A DNA stretch of 64,000 nucleotides from assembly GCA_004794655.1 (NCBI GenBank), contig SMMW01000027.1:1-64000 (forward strand), read 5' to 3'. This document shows positions 14,541-28,580 of the stretch, piece after piece. Position numbers and translations under genes: made by a program. How positions within the stretch are numbered: position 1 is the first letter of the stretch; every line of letters starts with the position of its first letter. Origin of the DNA: Marisa cornuarietis (lineage: Eukaryota; Mollusca; Gastropoda; Architaenioglossa; Ampullariidae). The notes beneath the pieces were generated by a model. That model was not told where the DNA came from. It ran no database searches and saw nothing but the letters and a program-made list of their open reading frames with translations.

Positions 14541-16826
14541 TGTAAGAGTGCAAATAAAACAAGATCAAGCAGCATCTATGAATTATATATGCTATTTTTG
14601 TGTTGTACTCCTTCAGTCACGCTAATAAACCAACTTTGAAGCCAGCCCAATGAGTATTGTGAAAGTTATCTTAAAGATTAGGTTTTCCTTCTGTCAGCTC
14701 TATATTATCATGTAAAATGTAATAGTGCAAATGAAACAAGATCAAGCAGCAGCTTTGAAATATATAGACTATTTTTGTGTTGTACTCCTTCAGTCACACT
14801 TGTAAACCAAATTTGAAGCCAGCCCAATGAGTATTGTGAATGTTATCTTAAAGATTAGGTTTTCCTTCTGTCAGCTCTATATTATCATGTGAAATGTAAT
14901 AGTGCAAATGAAACAAGATCAAGCAGCAGCTTTGAAATATATAGGCTATTTTTGTGTTGTACTCCTTCAGTCACACTAGTAAACCAAATTTGAATCCAGC
15001 CCAATGAGTATTGCGAAAGTTATCTTAAAGATTAGGTTTTCCTTCTTTGAGCAGTATCACCACGTGTTTTGTAAGAGTGCAAATAAAACAAGATCAAGCA
15101 GCATCTATGAATTATATAGGCTATTTTTGTGTTGTACTCCTTCAGTCACACTAGTAAACCAAATTTGAAGCCAGCCCAATGAGTATTGCGAAAGTTTTCT
15201 TAAAGATTAGGTTTTCCCTCTTTGAGCAGTAACACCACGTGTTTTGGAAGAGTGCAAATAAAAAAAGATCAAGCAGCAGCTTTGAATTATATAGACAATT
15301 TTTGTGTTATACTCCATCAGTCACACTAGTAAACCAAATTTGAAGCTTCTCACATGAGTATTTTAAAAGTTATCCTAAAGATTAGGTTTTCCTTCTTTGA
15401 GCAATATCACCTCGTGTTTTGTAAGAGTGCAAATAAAACAAGATCAAGCAGCATCGATGAAATATATATGCTATTTTTGTGTTGTACTCCTTCAGTCACG
15501 CTAATAAACCAACTTTGAAGCGAGCCCAATGAGTATTGTGAAAGTTATCTTAAAGATTAGGTTTTCCATCTGTGAGTTCTATATTATCATGTGACATGTA
15601 AGAGTGCAAATAAAACAAGATCAAGCAGCAGCTTTGAATTATATAGACTATTTTTGTGTTGTACTCCTTCAGTCACACTTGTAAACCAAATTTGAAGCCA
15701 GCCCAATGAGTATTGTGAAAGTTATCCTAAAGATTAGGTTTTCCTTCTGTCAGCTATATATTATTACGTGTACTGTAAGAGTGCAAATAAAACAAGATCA
15801 AGCAGCAGCTTTGAATTATATAGACAATTTTTGTGTTATACTCCATCAGTCACACTAGTAAACCAAATTTAAAGCTTCTCACATGAGTGTTTTGAAAGTT
15901 ATCCTAAAGATTAGGTTTTCCTTCTTTGAGCAATATCACCTCGTGTTTTGTAAGAGTGCAAATAAAACAAGATCAAGCAGCATCTATGAATTATATATGC
16001 TATTTTTGTGTTGTACTCCTTCAGTCACGCTAATAAACCAACTTTGAAGCCAGCCCAATGAGTATTGTGAAAGTTATCTTAAAGATTAGGTTTTCCTTCT
16101 GTCAGCTCTATATTATCATGTGAAATGTAATAGTGCAAATAAAACAAGATCAAGCAGCAGCTTTGAATTATATAGACTATTTTTGTGTTGTACTCCTTCA
16201 GTCACACTTGTAAACCAAAATTGAAGCCAGCCCAATGAGTATTGTGAAAGTTATCTTAAAGATTAGGTTTTCCTTCTGTCAGCTATATATTATCACGTGT
16301 ATTGTAAGAGTGCAAATAAAACAAGATCAAGCAGCATCTATGACTTATATAGGCTATTTTTGTGTTGTACTCCTTCAGTCACACTAGTAAACCAAATTTG
16401 AATCCAGCCCAATGAGTATTGCGAAAGTTATCTTAAAGATTAGGTTTTCCTTCTTTGAGCAGTATCACCACGTGTTTTGTAAGAGTGCAAATAAAACAAG
16501 ATCAAGCAGCAGCTATGAATTATATAGACTATTTTTGTGTTGTACTCCTTCAGTCACACTATGAAACCAAATTTTGAAGCTACTCACATGAGTATTGTGA
16601 AAGTTATCTTAAAGATTAGGTTTTCCTTCTGTCAGCTATATATTATCACGTGTAATGTAAGAATGCAAATAAAAAAAGATCAAGCAGCAGCTATAAATTA
16701 TATAGACTATTTTTGTGTTGTACTCCTTCAGTCACACTAGTAAACCAAATTTGAAGCCAGCCCAATGAGTATTGTGAAAGTTATCTTAAAGATTAGGTTT
16801 TCCTTCTGTCAGCTATATATTATCAC
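14541..16826 (+). repeat. Segmental duplication in satellite A, copy 2
   Basis: This is the partner of 6,110-8,395, offset by exactly 8,431 bp throughout. Because the offset does not drift over 13 monomers, the two copies share every monomer-length indel. That points to one recent block duplication rather than independent homogenisation. Confidence 0.88.
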
Positions 16827-19800
16827 GTGTATTGTAAGAGTGCAAATAAAACAAGATCAAGCAGCAGCTATGAATTATATAGACTATTTTTGTGTTGTAC
16901 TCCTTCAGTCACACTAGTAAACCAAATTTGAAGCTACTGACATGAGTATTTTGAAAGTTAATTTAAAGATTAGGTTTTCCTTCTTTGAGCAATATCACCA
17001 CGTGTTTTGTAAGAGTGCAAATAAAACAAGATCAAGCAGCATCTATAAATTATATAGGCTATTTTTGTGTTGTACTCCTTCAGTCACACTAGTAAACCAA
17101 ATTTGAAGCCAGCCCAATGAGTATTGTGAAAGTTATCTTAAAGATTAGGTTTTCCTTCTGTCAGCTATATATTATCACGTGTATTGTAAGAGTGCAAATA
17201 AAACAAGATCAAGCAGCATCTATGACTTATATAGGCTATTTTTGTGTTGTACTCCTTCAGTCACACTATGAAACCAAATTTGAATCCAGCCCAATGAGTA
17301 TTGCGAAAGTTATCTTAAAGATTAGGTTTTCCTTCTTTGAGCAGTATCACCACGTGTTTTGTAAGAGTGCAAATAAAACAAGATCAAGCAGCAGCTATGA
17401 ATTATATAGACTATTTTTGTGTTGTACTCCTTCAGTCACACTATGAAACCAAATTTGAAGCTACTCACATGAGTATTGTGAAAGTTATCTTAAAGATTAG
17501 GTTTTCCTTCTGTCAGCTATATATTATCACGTGTAATGTAAGAGTGCAAATAAAAAAAGATCAAGCAGCAGCTATAAATTATATAGACTATTTTTGTGTT
17601 GTACTCCTTCAGTCACACTAGTAAACCAAATTTGAAGCTACTCACATGAGTATTTTGAAAGTTATCTTAAAGATTAGGTTTTCTTTTTTTGAGCATTATC
17701 ACCACGTGTTTTGTAAGTGTGCAAATAAAACACGATCAAGCAGCATCTATAAATTATATAGGCAATTTTTGTGTTGTACTCCTTCAGTCACACTAGTAAA
17801 CCAAATTTGAAGCCAGCCAAAAGAGTATTGTGAAAGTTATCTTAAAGATTAGGTTTTCCTTGTGTCAGCTATAGATTATCACGTGTATTGTAAGAGTGCA
17901 AATAAAACAAGATCAAGCAGCAGCTATGAATTATATAGGCTATTTTGTGTTGTACTCCTTCAGTCACACTAGTAAACCAAATTTGAAGCCAGGCCAATGA
18001 GTATTGTGAAAGTTATCTTAAAGATTAGGTTTTCCTTCTGTCAGTTATATATTATCACGTGTATTGTAAGAGTGCAAATAAAACAAGATCAAGCAGCAGC
18101 TTTGAATTATATAGACAATTTTTGTGTTATACTCCATCAGTCACACTAGTAAACCAAATTTAAAGCTTCTCACATGAGTATTTTGAAAGTTATCCTAAAG
18201 ATTAGGTTTTCCTTCTTTGAGCAATATCACCTCGTGTTTTGTAAGAGTGCAAATAAAACAAGATCAAGCAGCATCTATGAATTATATATGCTAATTTTGT
18301 GTTGTACTCCTTCAGTCACGCTAATAAACCAACTTTGAAGCCAGCCCAATGAGTATTGTGAAAGTTATCTTAAAGATTAGGTTTTCCTTCTGTCAGCTCT
18401 ATATTATCATGTGAAATGTAATAGTGCAAATAAAACAAGATCAAGCAGCAGCTTTGAATTATATAGACTATTTTTGTGTTGTACTCCTTCAGTCACACTT
18501 GTAAACCAAATTTGAAGCCAGCCCAATGAGTATTGTGAAAGTTATCTTAAAGATTAGGTTTTCCTTCTTTCAGCTATATATTATCACGTGTATTGTAAGA
18601 GTGCAAATAAAACAAGATCAAGCAGCATCTATGACTTATATAGGCTATTTTTGTGTTGTACTCCTTCAGTCACACTAGTAAACCAAATTTGAATCCAGCC
18701 CAATGAGTATTGCGAAAGTTATCTTAAAGATTAGGTTTTCCTTCTTTGTGCAGTATCACCACGTGTTTTGTAAGAGTGCAAATAAAACAAGATCAAGCAG
18801 CATCTATGAATTATATAGGCTATTTTTGTGTTGTACTCCTTCAGTCACACTAGTAAACCAAATTTGAAGCCAGCCCAATGAGTATTGCGAAAGTTATCTT
18901 AAAGATTAGGTTTTCCCTCTTTGAGCAGTATCACCACGTGTTTTGGAAGAGTGCAAATAAAACAAGATCAAGCAGCAGCTTTGAATTATATAGACAATTT
19001 TTGTGTTATACTCCATCAGTCACACTAGTAAACCAAATTTAAAGCTTCTCACATGAGTATTTTGAAAGTTATCCTAAAGATTAGGTTTTCCTTCTTTGAG
19101 CAATATCACCTCGTGTTTTGTAAGAGTGCAAATAAAACAAGATCAAGCAGCATCGATGAATTATATATGCTATTTTTGTGTTGTACTCCTTCAGTCACGC
19201 TAATAAACCAACTTTGAAGCCAGCCCAATGAGTATTGTGAAAGTTATCTTAAAGATTAGGTTTTCCTTCTGTCAGCTCTATATTATCATGTGAAATGTAA
19301 TAGTGCAAATAAAACAAGATCAAGCAGCAGCTTTGAATTATATAGACTATTTTTGTGTTGTACTCCTTCAGTCACACTTGTAAACCAAATTTGAAGCCAG
19401 CCCAATGAGTATTGTGAAAGTTATCTTTAAGATTAGGTTTTCCTTCTGTCAGCTCTATATTATCATGTGAAATGTAAGAGTGCAAATAAAACAAGATCAA
19501 GCAGCAGCTTTGAATTATATAGACTATTTTTGTGTTGTACTCCTTCAGTCACACTTGTAAACCAAATTTGAAGCCAGCCCAATGAGTATTGTGAAAGTTA
19601 TCCTAAAGATTAGGTTTTCCTTCTGTCAGCTATATATTATTACGTGTACTGTAAAAGTGCAAATAAAACAAGATCAAGCAGCAGCTATGAAATATATATG
19701 CTTTTTTTGTGATGAAATCCTTCAGTCACACTAGTAATCCCAATTTGACGCTACTCACATGAGTATTTGGGAACTTATCTTAAAGATTAGGTTTTCCTTC

Positions 19801-22800
19801 TTTGAGCAATATCACCACGTGTTTTGTAAGAGTGCAAATAAAGCAAGATTAGCAGCAGCTATAAATTATATAGACTATTTTTGTGTTGTACTCCTTCAGT
19901 CACACTAGTTAACCAAATTTGAAGCCAGCCCAATGAGTATTGTGAAAGTTATCTTAAAGATTAGGTTTTCCTTCTTTAAGTAAAATCACCATGTGTTTTG
20001 TAAGAGTGCAAATAAAACAAGATCAAGCAGCATCTATGAATTATATAGGCTATTTTTGTGTTGTACTCCTTCAGTCACACTAGTAAACTAAATTTGAAGC
20101 CAGCCCAATGAGTATTGTGAAAGTTATCTTAAAGATTAGGTTTTCCTTCCATCAGCTATATATTATCACGTGTATTGTAAGAGTGCAAATAAAACAAGAT
20201 CAAGGCGCAGCTATGAATTATATAGGCTATTTTTGTGTTGTACTCCTTCAGTCACACTAGTAAACCAAATTTGAAGCCAGCCCAATGAGTATTGCGAAAG
20301 TTATCTTAAAGATTAGGTTTTCCTTCTTTGAGCAGTATCACCACGTGTTTTGTAAGAGTGCAAATAAAACAAGATCAAGCAGCAGCTATGAATTATATAG
20401 ACTATTTTTGTGTTGTACTCCTTCAGTCACACTAGTAAACCAAATTTGAAGCTACTCACATGAGTATTGTGAAAGTTATCTTAAAGATTAGGTTTTCCTT
20501 CTGTCAGCTATATATTATCATGTGTATTGTAAGAGTGCAAATAAAACAAGATCAAGCAGCATCTATGAATTATATAGGCTATTTTTGTTTTGTACTCCTT
20601 CAGTCACACTAGTAAACCAAATTTGAAGCTACTCACATGAGTATTTTGAAAGTTATCTTAAAGATTAGGTTTTCCTTCTTTGAGCAATATCACCACGTGT
20701 TTTATAAGAGTGCAAATAAAACAAGATCAAGCAGCATCTATGAATTAAATAGGCTATTTTTGTGTTGAACTCCTTCAGTCACACTTGTAAACCAAATTTG
20801 AAGCCAGCCCAATGAGTATTGTGAAAGTTATCTTAAAGATTAGGTTTTCCTTCTGTCAGCTATATATTATCACGTGTAATGTAAGAGTGCAAATAAAACA
20901 AGATCAAGCAGCATCTATAAATTATATAGACTATTTTTGTGTTGTACTCCTTCAGTCACACTAGTAAACCAATTTTGAAGCCAGCCCAATGAGTATTGTG
21001 AAAGTTTTCTTAAAGATTAGGTTTTCCTTCTGTCAGCTATATATTATCATGTGTAATGTAAGGTGCAAATAAAACAAGATCAAGCAGCAGCTTTGAATTA
21101 TATAGACTATTTTGTGTTGTACTCCTTCAGTCACACTAGTAAAACCAAATTTGAAATGGCCAATGAGTATTGTGAAAGTTATCTTAAAGATTAGGTTTTC
21201 CTTCTGTCAGCTATATATTATTATGTGTATTGTAAGAGTGCAAATAAAACAAGATCAAGCAGCAGCTATGAATTATATAGGCTATTTTTGTGTTGTACTC
21301 CTTCAGTCACACTAGTAAAATAAATTTGAAGCCAATGAGTATTGTGAAAGTTATCTTAAAGATTAGGTTTTCCTTCTTTGAGCAATTATCACCACGTGTT
21401 TTGTAAGAGTGCAAATAAAACAAGATCAAGCAGCATCTATGAATTATATAGGCTATTTTTGTGTTGTACTCCTTCAGTCACACTAGTAAACCAAATTTGA
21501 AGCCAGCCAATGAGTATTTAAAGTTATTCTTAAAGATTAGGTTTTCCTCTTTGAGCATAATTATCACGTGTTTGGAAGTGCAAATAAAAGATCAAGCAGC
21601 ACCTTTGAATTATATAGACAATTTTTGTGTTAAACTCAATCAGTCACACTAGTAAACCAAATTTAAAGCTTCTCACATGAGTATTTTGAAAGTTATCCTA
21701 AAGATTAGGTTTTCCTTCTTTGAGCAATATCACCTAGTGTTTTGTAAGAGTGCAAATAAAACAAGATCAAGCAGCATCTATGAATTATATATGCTATTTT
21801 TGTGTTGTACTCCTTTAGTCACGCTAATAAACCAACTTTGAAGCCAGCCCAATGAGTATTGTGAAAGTTATCTTAAAGATTAGGTTTTCCATCTGTGAGT
21901 TCTATATTATCATGTGTAATGTAAGAGTGCAAATAAAACAAGATCAAGCAGCAGCTTTGAATTATATAGACTATTTTTGTGTTGTACTCCTTCAGTCACA
22001 CTTCTTAACCAAATTTGAAGCCAGCCCAATGAGTATTGTGAAAGTTATCCTAAAGATTAGGTTTTCCTTCTGTCAGCTATATATTATTACGTGTACTGTA
22101 AGAGTGCAAATAAAACAAGATCAAGCAGCAGCTATGAATTATATAGGCTATTTTTGTGTTGTACTCCTTCAGTCACACTAGTAAACCAAATTTGAAGCTA
22201 CTCACATGAGTATTTTGAAAGTTATCTTAAAGATTAGGTTTTCCTTCTTTGAGCAATATCACCACGTGTTTTGTAAGAGTGCAAATAAAACAAGATCAAG
22301 CAGCATCTATGAATTATATAGGCTATTTTTGTGTTGTACTCCTTTAGTCACACTAGTAAACCAAATTTGAAATCAGCCTAATGAGTATTGTGAAAGTTAT
22401 CTTAAAGATTAGGTTTTCCTTCTGTCAGCTATATATTATCACGTGTATTGTAAGAGTGCAAATAAAACAAGATCAAGCAGCATGTATGAATTATATAGGC
22501 TATTTTTGTGTTGTACTCCTTCAGTCACACTAGTAAACCAAATTTGAAGCCAGCCCAATGAGTATTGTGAAAGTTATCTTAAAGATTAGGTTTTCCTTCT
22601 GTCAGCTATATATTATCACGTGTATTGTAAGAGTGCAAATAAAACAAGATCAAGCAGCAGCTATGAATTATATAGACTATTTTTGTGTTGTACTCCTTCA
22701 GTCACACTAGTAAACCAAATTTGAAGCTACTCACATGAGTATTTTGAAAGTTATCTTAAAGATTAGGTTTTCCTTCTTTGAGCAATATCACCACGTGTTT

Positions 22801-24649
22801 GTAAGAGTGCAAATAAAACAAGATCAAGCAGCAGGTATGAAACATATAGGCTAATTTTGTGTTGTACTTCTTCAGTCACACTAGTAAACCAAATTTGAAG
22901 CCAGCTTAATGAGTATTGTGAAAGTTATCTTAAAGATAAGGTTTACCTTCTTTGAGCTATATATTATCACGAGTATTGTAAGAGTGAAATAAAGAAACAA
23001 GATCAAGCAGCATCTATGAATTATATGCTACATATTTGTGTTGTACTCCTTCAGTCACACTAGTAAAACAAATTTGAAGCTACTCACATGAGTATTTTGA
23101 AAGTTATCTAAAGGATTAGGTTTTCCTTCTTTGAGCAATATCATCACGTGTTTTGTAAGGTTCTAAAATAAAACAAGATCAAACAGCATCTAGCATGAGA
23201 TTATATGGATTTTTGTGTTCTACTCCCTTTAGTCCACACTTCCTAAACAAATTTAGAAGTAAGCCAATGAGTATTGTAAAAGTTATCTTAAAGATTAGGT
23301 TTTTCCTTTTAAAAGCAATATTACCTCGTGTTTTGTAAGAGTGCAGCAAAAGTCAAGAAGCAGCAGCTATGAATTATATAGACTATTTTTGTGTTGTACT
23401 CCTTCAGTCACACTAGTAAACCAAATTTGAAGCTACTCACATGAGTATTTTGAAAGTAATCTTAAAGATTAGGTTTTCCTTCTTTGAGCAATATCACAGC
23501 TTGTTTGTAAGAGTGCAAATAAAACAAGATTAAGCAGCATCTATGAATTATAGAAGCTATTTTTGTGTTGTACTCCTTCAGTTTCACTACTAAACCAAAT
23601 TTGAAGCTAGCCTAATGAGTATTGTGAAAGTTATCTGAAACATTAGGTTTTCCTTCTGTCAGCTATATATTATCACGTGTATTGTAAGGGATCAAATAAA
23701 ACAAGATCAAGCAGCAGCTATGAATTATATAGGCTATTTTTGTGTTGTACTCCTTCAGTCACACTAGTAAACCAAATTTTAGGCTACTCTCATGAGTATT
23801 TTGAAAGTTATCTTAAAGATTAGGTTTTTTTTCTTTGAGCAATATCACTACGTGTTTATAAGAGTGCAAATAAAACAAGATCAAGCAGCATCTATGAATT
23901 ATATAGGCTATATTTGTGTTGTACTCCTTCAGTCACACTAGTAAACCAAATTTGAAGCCAGCCCAATGAGTATTGTGAAAGTTATCTTAAAGATAAGGTT
24001 TTCCTTCTGTCAGCTATATATTATCACGTGAATTGTAAGAGTGCAAATAAAACAAGATCAAGCAGCATCTATGAATTATATAGACTATTTTTGTGTTGTA
24101 CTCCTTCAGTCACACTAGTAAACCAAATTTGAAGCTACTCACATGAGTATTTTGAACGTTATCTTAAAGATTAGGTTTTCCTTCTTTGAGCAATATCATC
24201 ATGTGTTTTGTAAGAGTGCAAATAAAACAAGATCAAGCAGCATCTATGAATTATATAGACTATTTTTGTGTTGGACTCCTTCAGTCACACTAGTAAACCA
24301 AATTTGAAGCCAGCCCAATGAGTATTTTGAAAGTTATCTTAAAGATTAAGTTTTCCTTCTTTTAGCAATATCACCTCGTGTTTTGTAAGAGTGCAAATAA
24401 AACAAGATGAAGCTGCATCTATGAATTATATAGGCTTTTTTTGTGTTGTACTCCTTTAGTCACACTAGTAAACCAAATTTGAATCCAGCCCAATGAGTAT
24501 TTTAAAGTTATCTTAAAGATTAGGTTTTCCTTCTGTCAGCTATATATTATCACGTGTATTGTAAGAGTGCAAATAAAACAAGATCAAGCAGCATCTATGA
24601 ATTATATAAGCTATTTTTGTGTTGTACTCCTTCAGTCACGCTAGTAAAC

Positions 24650-25090
24650 CAAATTTAATGCTACTTACATGGCTATTTTGAACGTTATCTTAAAGATTAA
24701 GTTTTCCTTTTTTGAGTAATATCACCACGTGTTTTGTAAGAGTGGAAATAAAACAAGATCAATCAGCATCTATGAATTATATAGGCTATTTTTGTGTTGT
24801 ACTCCTTAAGTCACACTAGTAAACCAAATTTGAAGCTACTCACATGAGTATTTTGAAAGTTATCTAAAGGATTAGGTTTTCCTCCTTTGAGCAATATCAT
24901 CACGTGTTTTCTAAGAGTGCAAATAAAACAAGATCAAGCAGCATCTATGAATTATATAGTTTTTTGTGTTCTACTCCTTTAGTCACACTTCTAAACCAAA
25001 TTTGAAGTAAGCCCAATGAGTATTGTAAAAGTTATCTTAAAGATTAGGTTTTCCTTTTTCAAACAATATCACCTCGTGTTTTTGTAAGAG
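24650..25090 (+). repeat. Second higher-order cassette, first clear copy
   Basis: A second marker cassette appears only right of the C-D-E domain. Its monomers carry TAATGCTACTTACATGGC, AAGATTAAGTTTTCC, a shortened ATATAG-TTTTTTGTGTTCTAC join and AAGTAAGCCCAATGAG. Comparable copies lie near 27,270-27,710 and 28,140-28,580. The marker TAATGCTACTTACATGGC at 24,656 recurs at 28,148, an offset of 3,492 bp. A more decayed version with AGTAAGCCAATGAG lies near 23,200-23,330. Confidence 0.7.
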
Positions 25091-28000
25091 TGCAAATAAA
25101 AGATCAAGCAGCATCTATGAATTATATAGACTATTTTGTGTTGTACTCCTTCAGTCACTAGTAAACCAAATTTGAAGCTACTCACATGAGGTATTTTTGA
25201 AAGTTATCTTAAAAGATTAGGTTTTCCTTCTTTCAGGCAATATCACCTTGTTTGTAAGAGTGCAAATAAAACAAGATCAAGCAGCATCTATGAATTATAT
25301 AAGCTATTTTTGTGTTGTACTCCTTCAGTTTCACTAGTAAACCAAATTTGAAGCAAGCCCAATGAGTATTGTGAAAGTTATCTTAAAGATTAGGTTTTCC
25401 TTCTGTCAGCTATATATTATCACGTGTATTGTAAGAGTGCAAATAAAACAAGATCAAGCAGCAGCTATGAATTATATAGACTATTTTGTGTTGTACTCCT
25501 TCAGTCACACTAGTAAATAAATTTAGCTACTCTCATGAGTATTGAAGGTTATCTTAAAGATTAGGTTTTCTTTCTTTGAGCTTATACCATGTTTTTGTAA
25601 GAGTGCAAATAAAACAAGATCAAGCAGCATCTATGAATTATATAGGCTATTTTTGTGTTGTACTCCTTCAGTCACACTAGTAAACCAAATTTGAAACCAG
25701 CCCAATGAGTATTGTGAAAGTTATTTTAAAGATTAGGCTTCCTATTTGTCAGCTATATATTATCACGTGTATTGTAAGAGTGCAAATAAAACAAGATCAA
25801 GCAGCAGCTATGAATTATATAGACTATTTTTGTGTTGTACTCCTTCAGTCACACTAGTAAACCAAATTTGAAGCTGCTCACATGAGTATTTTGAAAGTTA
25901 TCTTAAAGCTTAGGTTTTCCTTCTTTGAGCAATATCACCACGTGTTTTGTAAGAGTGCTAGTAAAACAAGATCAAGCAGCAGCTATGAATTATATAGACT
26001 ATTTTTGTGTTGTACTCCTTCAGTCACACTAGTAAACCAAATTTAAAAGCTACTCACATGAGTATTGTGAAAGTTATCTTAAAGATTAGGTTTTCCTTCT
26101 GTCAGCTATATATTATCACGTGTATTGTAAGAGTGCAAATAAAACAAGATCAAGCAGCAGCTATGAATTATATAGACTATTTTTGTGTTGTACTCCTTTA
26201 GTCACACTAGTAGACCAAATTTGAAGCCATCTTAATGAGTATTTTGAAAGTTATCTTAAAGATTAGGTTTTCCTTCTTTGAGAAATATCACCACGTGTTT
26301 TGTAAGAGTGCAAATAAAACAAGATCAAGCAGCATGTATGAATTATATAGGCTATTTTTGTGTTGTACTCCTTCAGTCACACTAGTAAATCAAATTTGAT
26401 GCCAGCCCAATGAGTATTCTGAAAGTTATCTTTAAGATTAGGTTTTCCTTCTGTCAGCTATATATTATAACGTGTATTGTAAGAGTGCTTATAAAACAAG
26501 ATCAAGAAGCAGCTATGAATTATATAGACTATTTTTGTGTTGTACTCCTTCAGTCACACTAGTAAACCAAATTTGAAGCTACTCACATGAGTATTTTGAA
26601 AGTTATCTTAAAGATTAGGTTTTACTTCTTTGAGCAATATCACCATGTGTTTTGTAAGAGTGCAAATAAAACAAGATCAAGCAGCATCTATGAATTATAT
26701 AGACTATTTTTGTGTTGGACTCCTTAAGTCACACTAGTAAACCAAATTTGAAGCTACTCACATGCGTATTTTGAAAGTTATCTTAAAGATTAGATTTTCC
26801 TTCTGTCAGCTATATATTATCACGTGTATTGTAAGTGTGCAAATAAAACAAGATCAAGCAGCAGCTATGAATTATATAGACTATTTTTGTGTTGTACTCC
26901 TTCAGTCACACTTGTAAACCAAATTTGAAGCCAGCCCAATGAGTATTTTGAAAGTTATCTTAAAGATTAGGTTTTCCTTCTTTGAGCAATATCACCTCGT
27001 GTTTTGTAAGAGTGCAAATAAAACAAGATGAAGCTGCATCTATGAATTATATAGGCTATTTTTGTGTTGTACTCCTTCACTCACACTAGTAAACCAAATT
27101 TGAATCCAGCCCAATGAGTATTTTGAAAGTTATCTTAAAGATTAGGTTTTCCTTCTGTCAGCTATATATTATCACGTTTATTGTAGGTGCAAATAAAACA
27201 AGATCAAGCAGCATCTATGAATTATATAGACTATTTTTGTGTTGTACTCCTTCAGTCACACTAGTAAATAAAATTTGAATACTTACATAGCTATTTTGAA
27301 AGTTATCTTAAAGATTAAGTTTTCCTTTTTTGAGCAATATCACCACGTGTTTTGTAAGAGTGGAAATAAAACAAGATCAAGCAGCATCTATGAATTATAT
27401 AGGCTATTTTGTGTTGTACTCCTTAAGTCACACTAGTAAACCAAATTTGAAGCTACTCACATGAGTATTTTGAAAGTTATCTAAAGGATTAGGTTTTCCT
27501 CCTTTGAGCAATATCATCACGTGTTTTCTAAGAGTGCAAATAAAACAAGATCAAGCAGCATCTATGAATTATATAGTTTTTTTGTGTTCTACTCCTTTAG
27601 TCACACTTGTAAACCAAATTTGAAGTAAGCCCAATGAGTATTGTAAAAGTTATCTTAAAGATTAGGTTTTCCTTTTTAAAGCAATATCACCTCGTGTTTT
27701 GTAAGAGTGCAAATAAAAAAAGATCAAGCAGCAGCTATGAATTATATAGACTATTTTTGTGTTGTACTCCTTCAGTCACACTTGTAAACCAAATTTGAAG
27801 CCAGCCCAATGAGTATTTTGAAAGTAATCTTAAAGATTAGGTTTTCCTTCTTTGAGCAATATCACCTCGTGTTTTGTAAGAGTGCATATAAAACAAGATG
27901 AAGCTGCATCTATGAATTATATAGGCTATTTTTGTGTTGTACTCCTTCACTCACACTAGTAAACCAAATTTGAATCCAGCCCAATGAGTATTTTGAAAGT

Positions 28001-28139
28001 TATCTTAAAGATTAGGTTTTCCTTCTGTCAGCTATATATTATCACGTGTATTGTAAGAGTGCAAATAAAACAAGATCAAGCAGCATCTATGAATTATATA
28101 AGCTATTTTTGTGTTGTACTCCTTCACTCACACTAGTAA

Positions 28140-28580
28140 ACCAAATTTAATGCTACTTACATGGCTATTTTGAACGTTATCTTAAAGATTAAGTTTTCCT
28201 TTTTTGAGCAATATCACCACGTGTTTTGTAAGAGTGGAAATAAAACAAGATCAAGCAGCATCTATGAATTATATAGGCTATTTTTGTGTTGTACTCCTTA
28301 AGTCACACTAGTAAACCAAATTTGAAGCTACTCACATGAGTATTTTGAAAGTTATCTAAAGGATTAGGTTTTCCTCCTTTGAGCAATATCATCACGTGTT
28401 TTCTAAGAGTGCAAATAAAACAAGATCAAGCAGCATCTATGAATTATATAGTTTTTTTGTGTTCTACTCCTTTAGTCACACTTCTAAACCAAATTTGAAG
28501 TAAGCCCAATGAGTATTGTAAAAGTTATCTTAAAGATTAGGTTTTCCTTTTTAAAGCAATATCACCTCGTGTTTTGTAAG
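28140..28580 (+). repeat. Second higher-order cassette, later copy
   Basis: It contains the same series of variants as 24,650-25,090: TGCTACTTACATGGC, AAGATTAAGTTTTCC, the shortened TATAG-TTTTTTTGTG join and TTTTTAAAGCAATATCACC. It lies about 870 bp (5 monomers) after a related copy near 27,270-27,710. Five-monomer spacing also occurs in the C-D-E domain. Confidence 0.7.

Larger units (their letters stand above)
4070..22100 (+). repeat. Higher-order repeat domain with a C-D-E marker cassette
   Basis: Within this part of satellite A a three-monomer cassette recurs. Its first join carries CAATTTTTGTGTTATACTCC in place of the usual CTATTTTTGTGTTGTACTCC, the next monomer has CACCTCGTG in place of CACCACGTG and ends in GTCACGCTAATAAACC, and the third has CTCTATATTATCATGTGA. 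The first marker occurs at about 4226, 6865, 7394, 9500, 10381, 12662, 13184, 15296, 15825, 18116, 18995 and 21619. The gaps are close to 15, 3, 12, 5, 13, 3, 12, 3, 13, 5 and 15 monomers. I did not find the cassette outside this interval. This is the pattern expected when multi-monomer blocks spread by unequal exchange. Confidence 0.8.
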
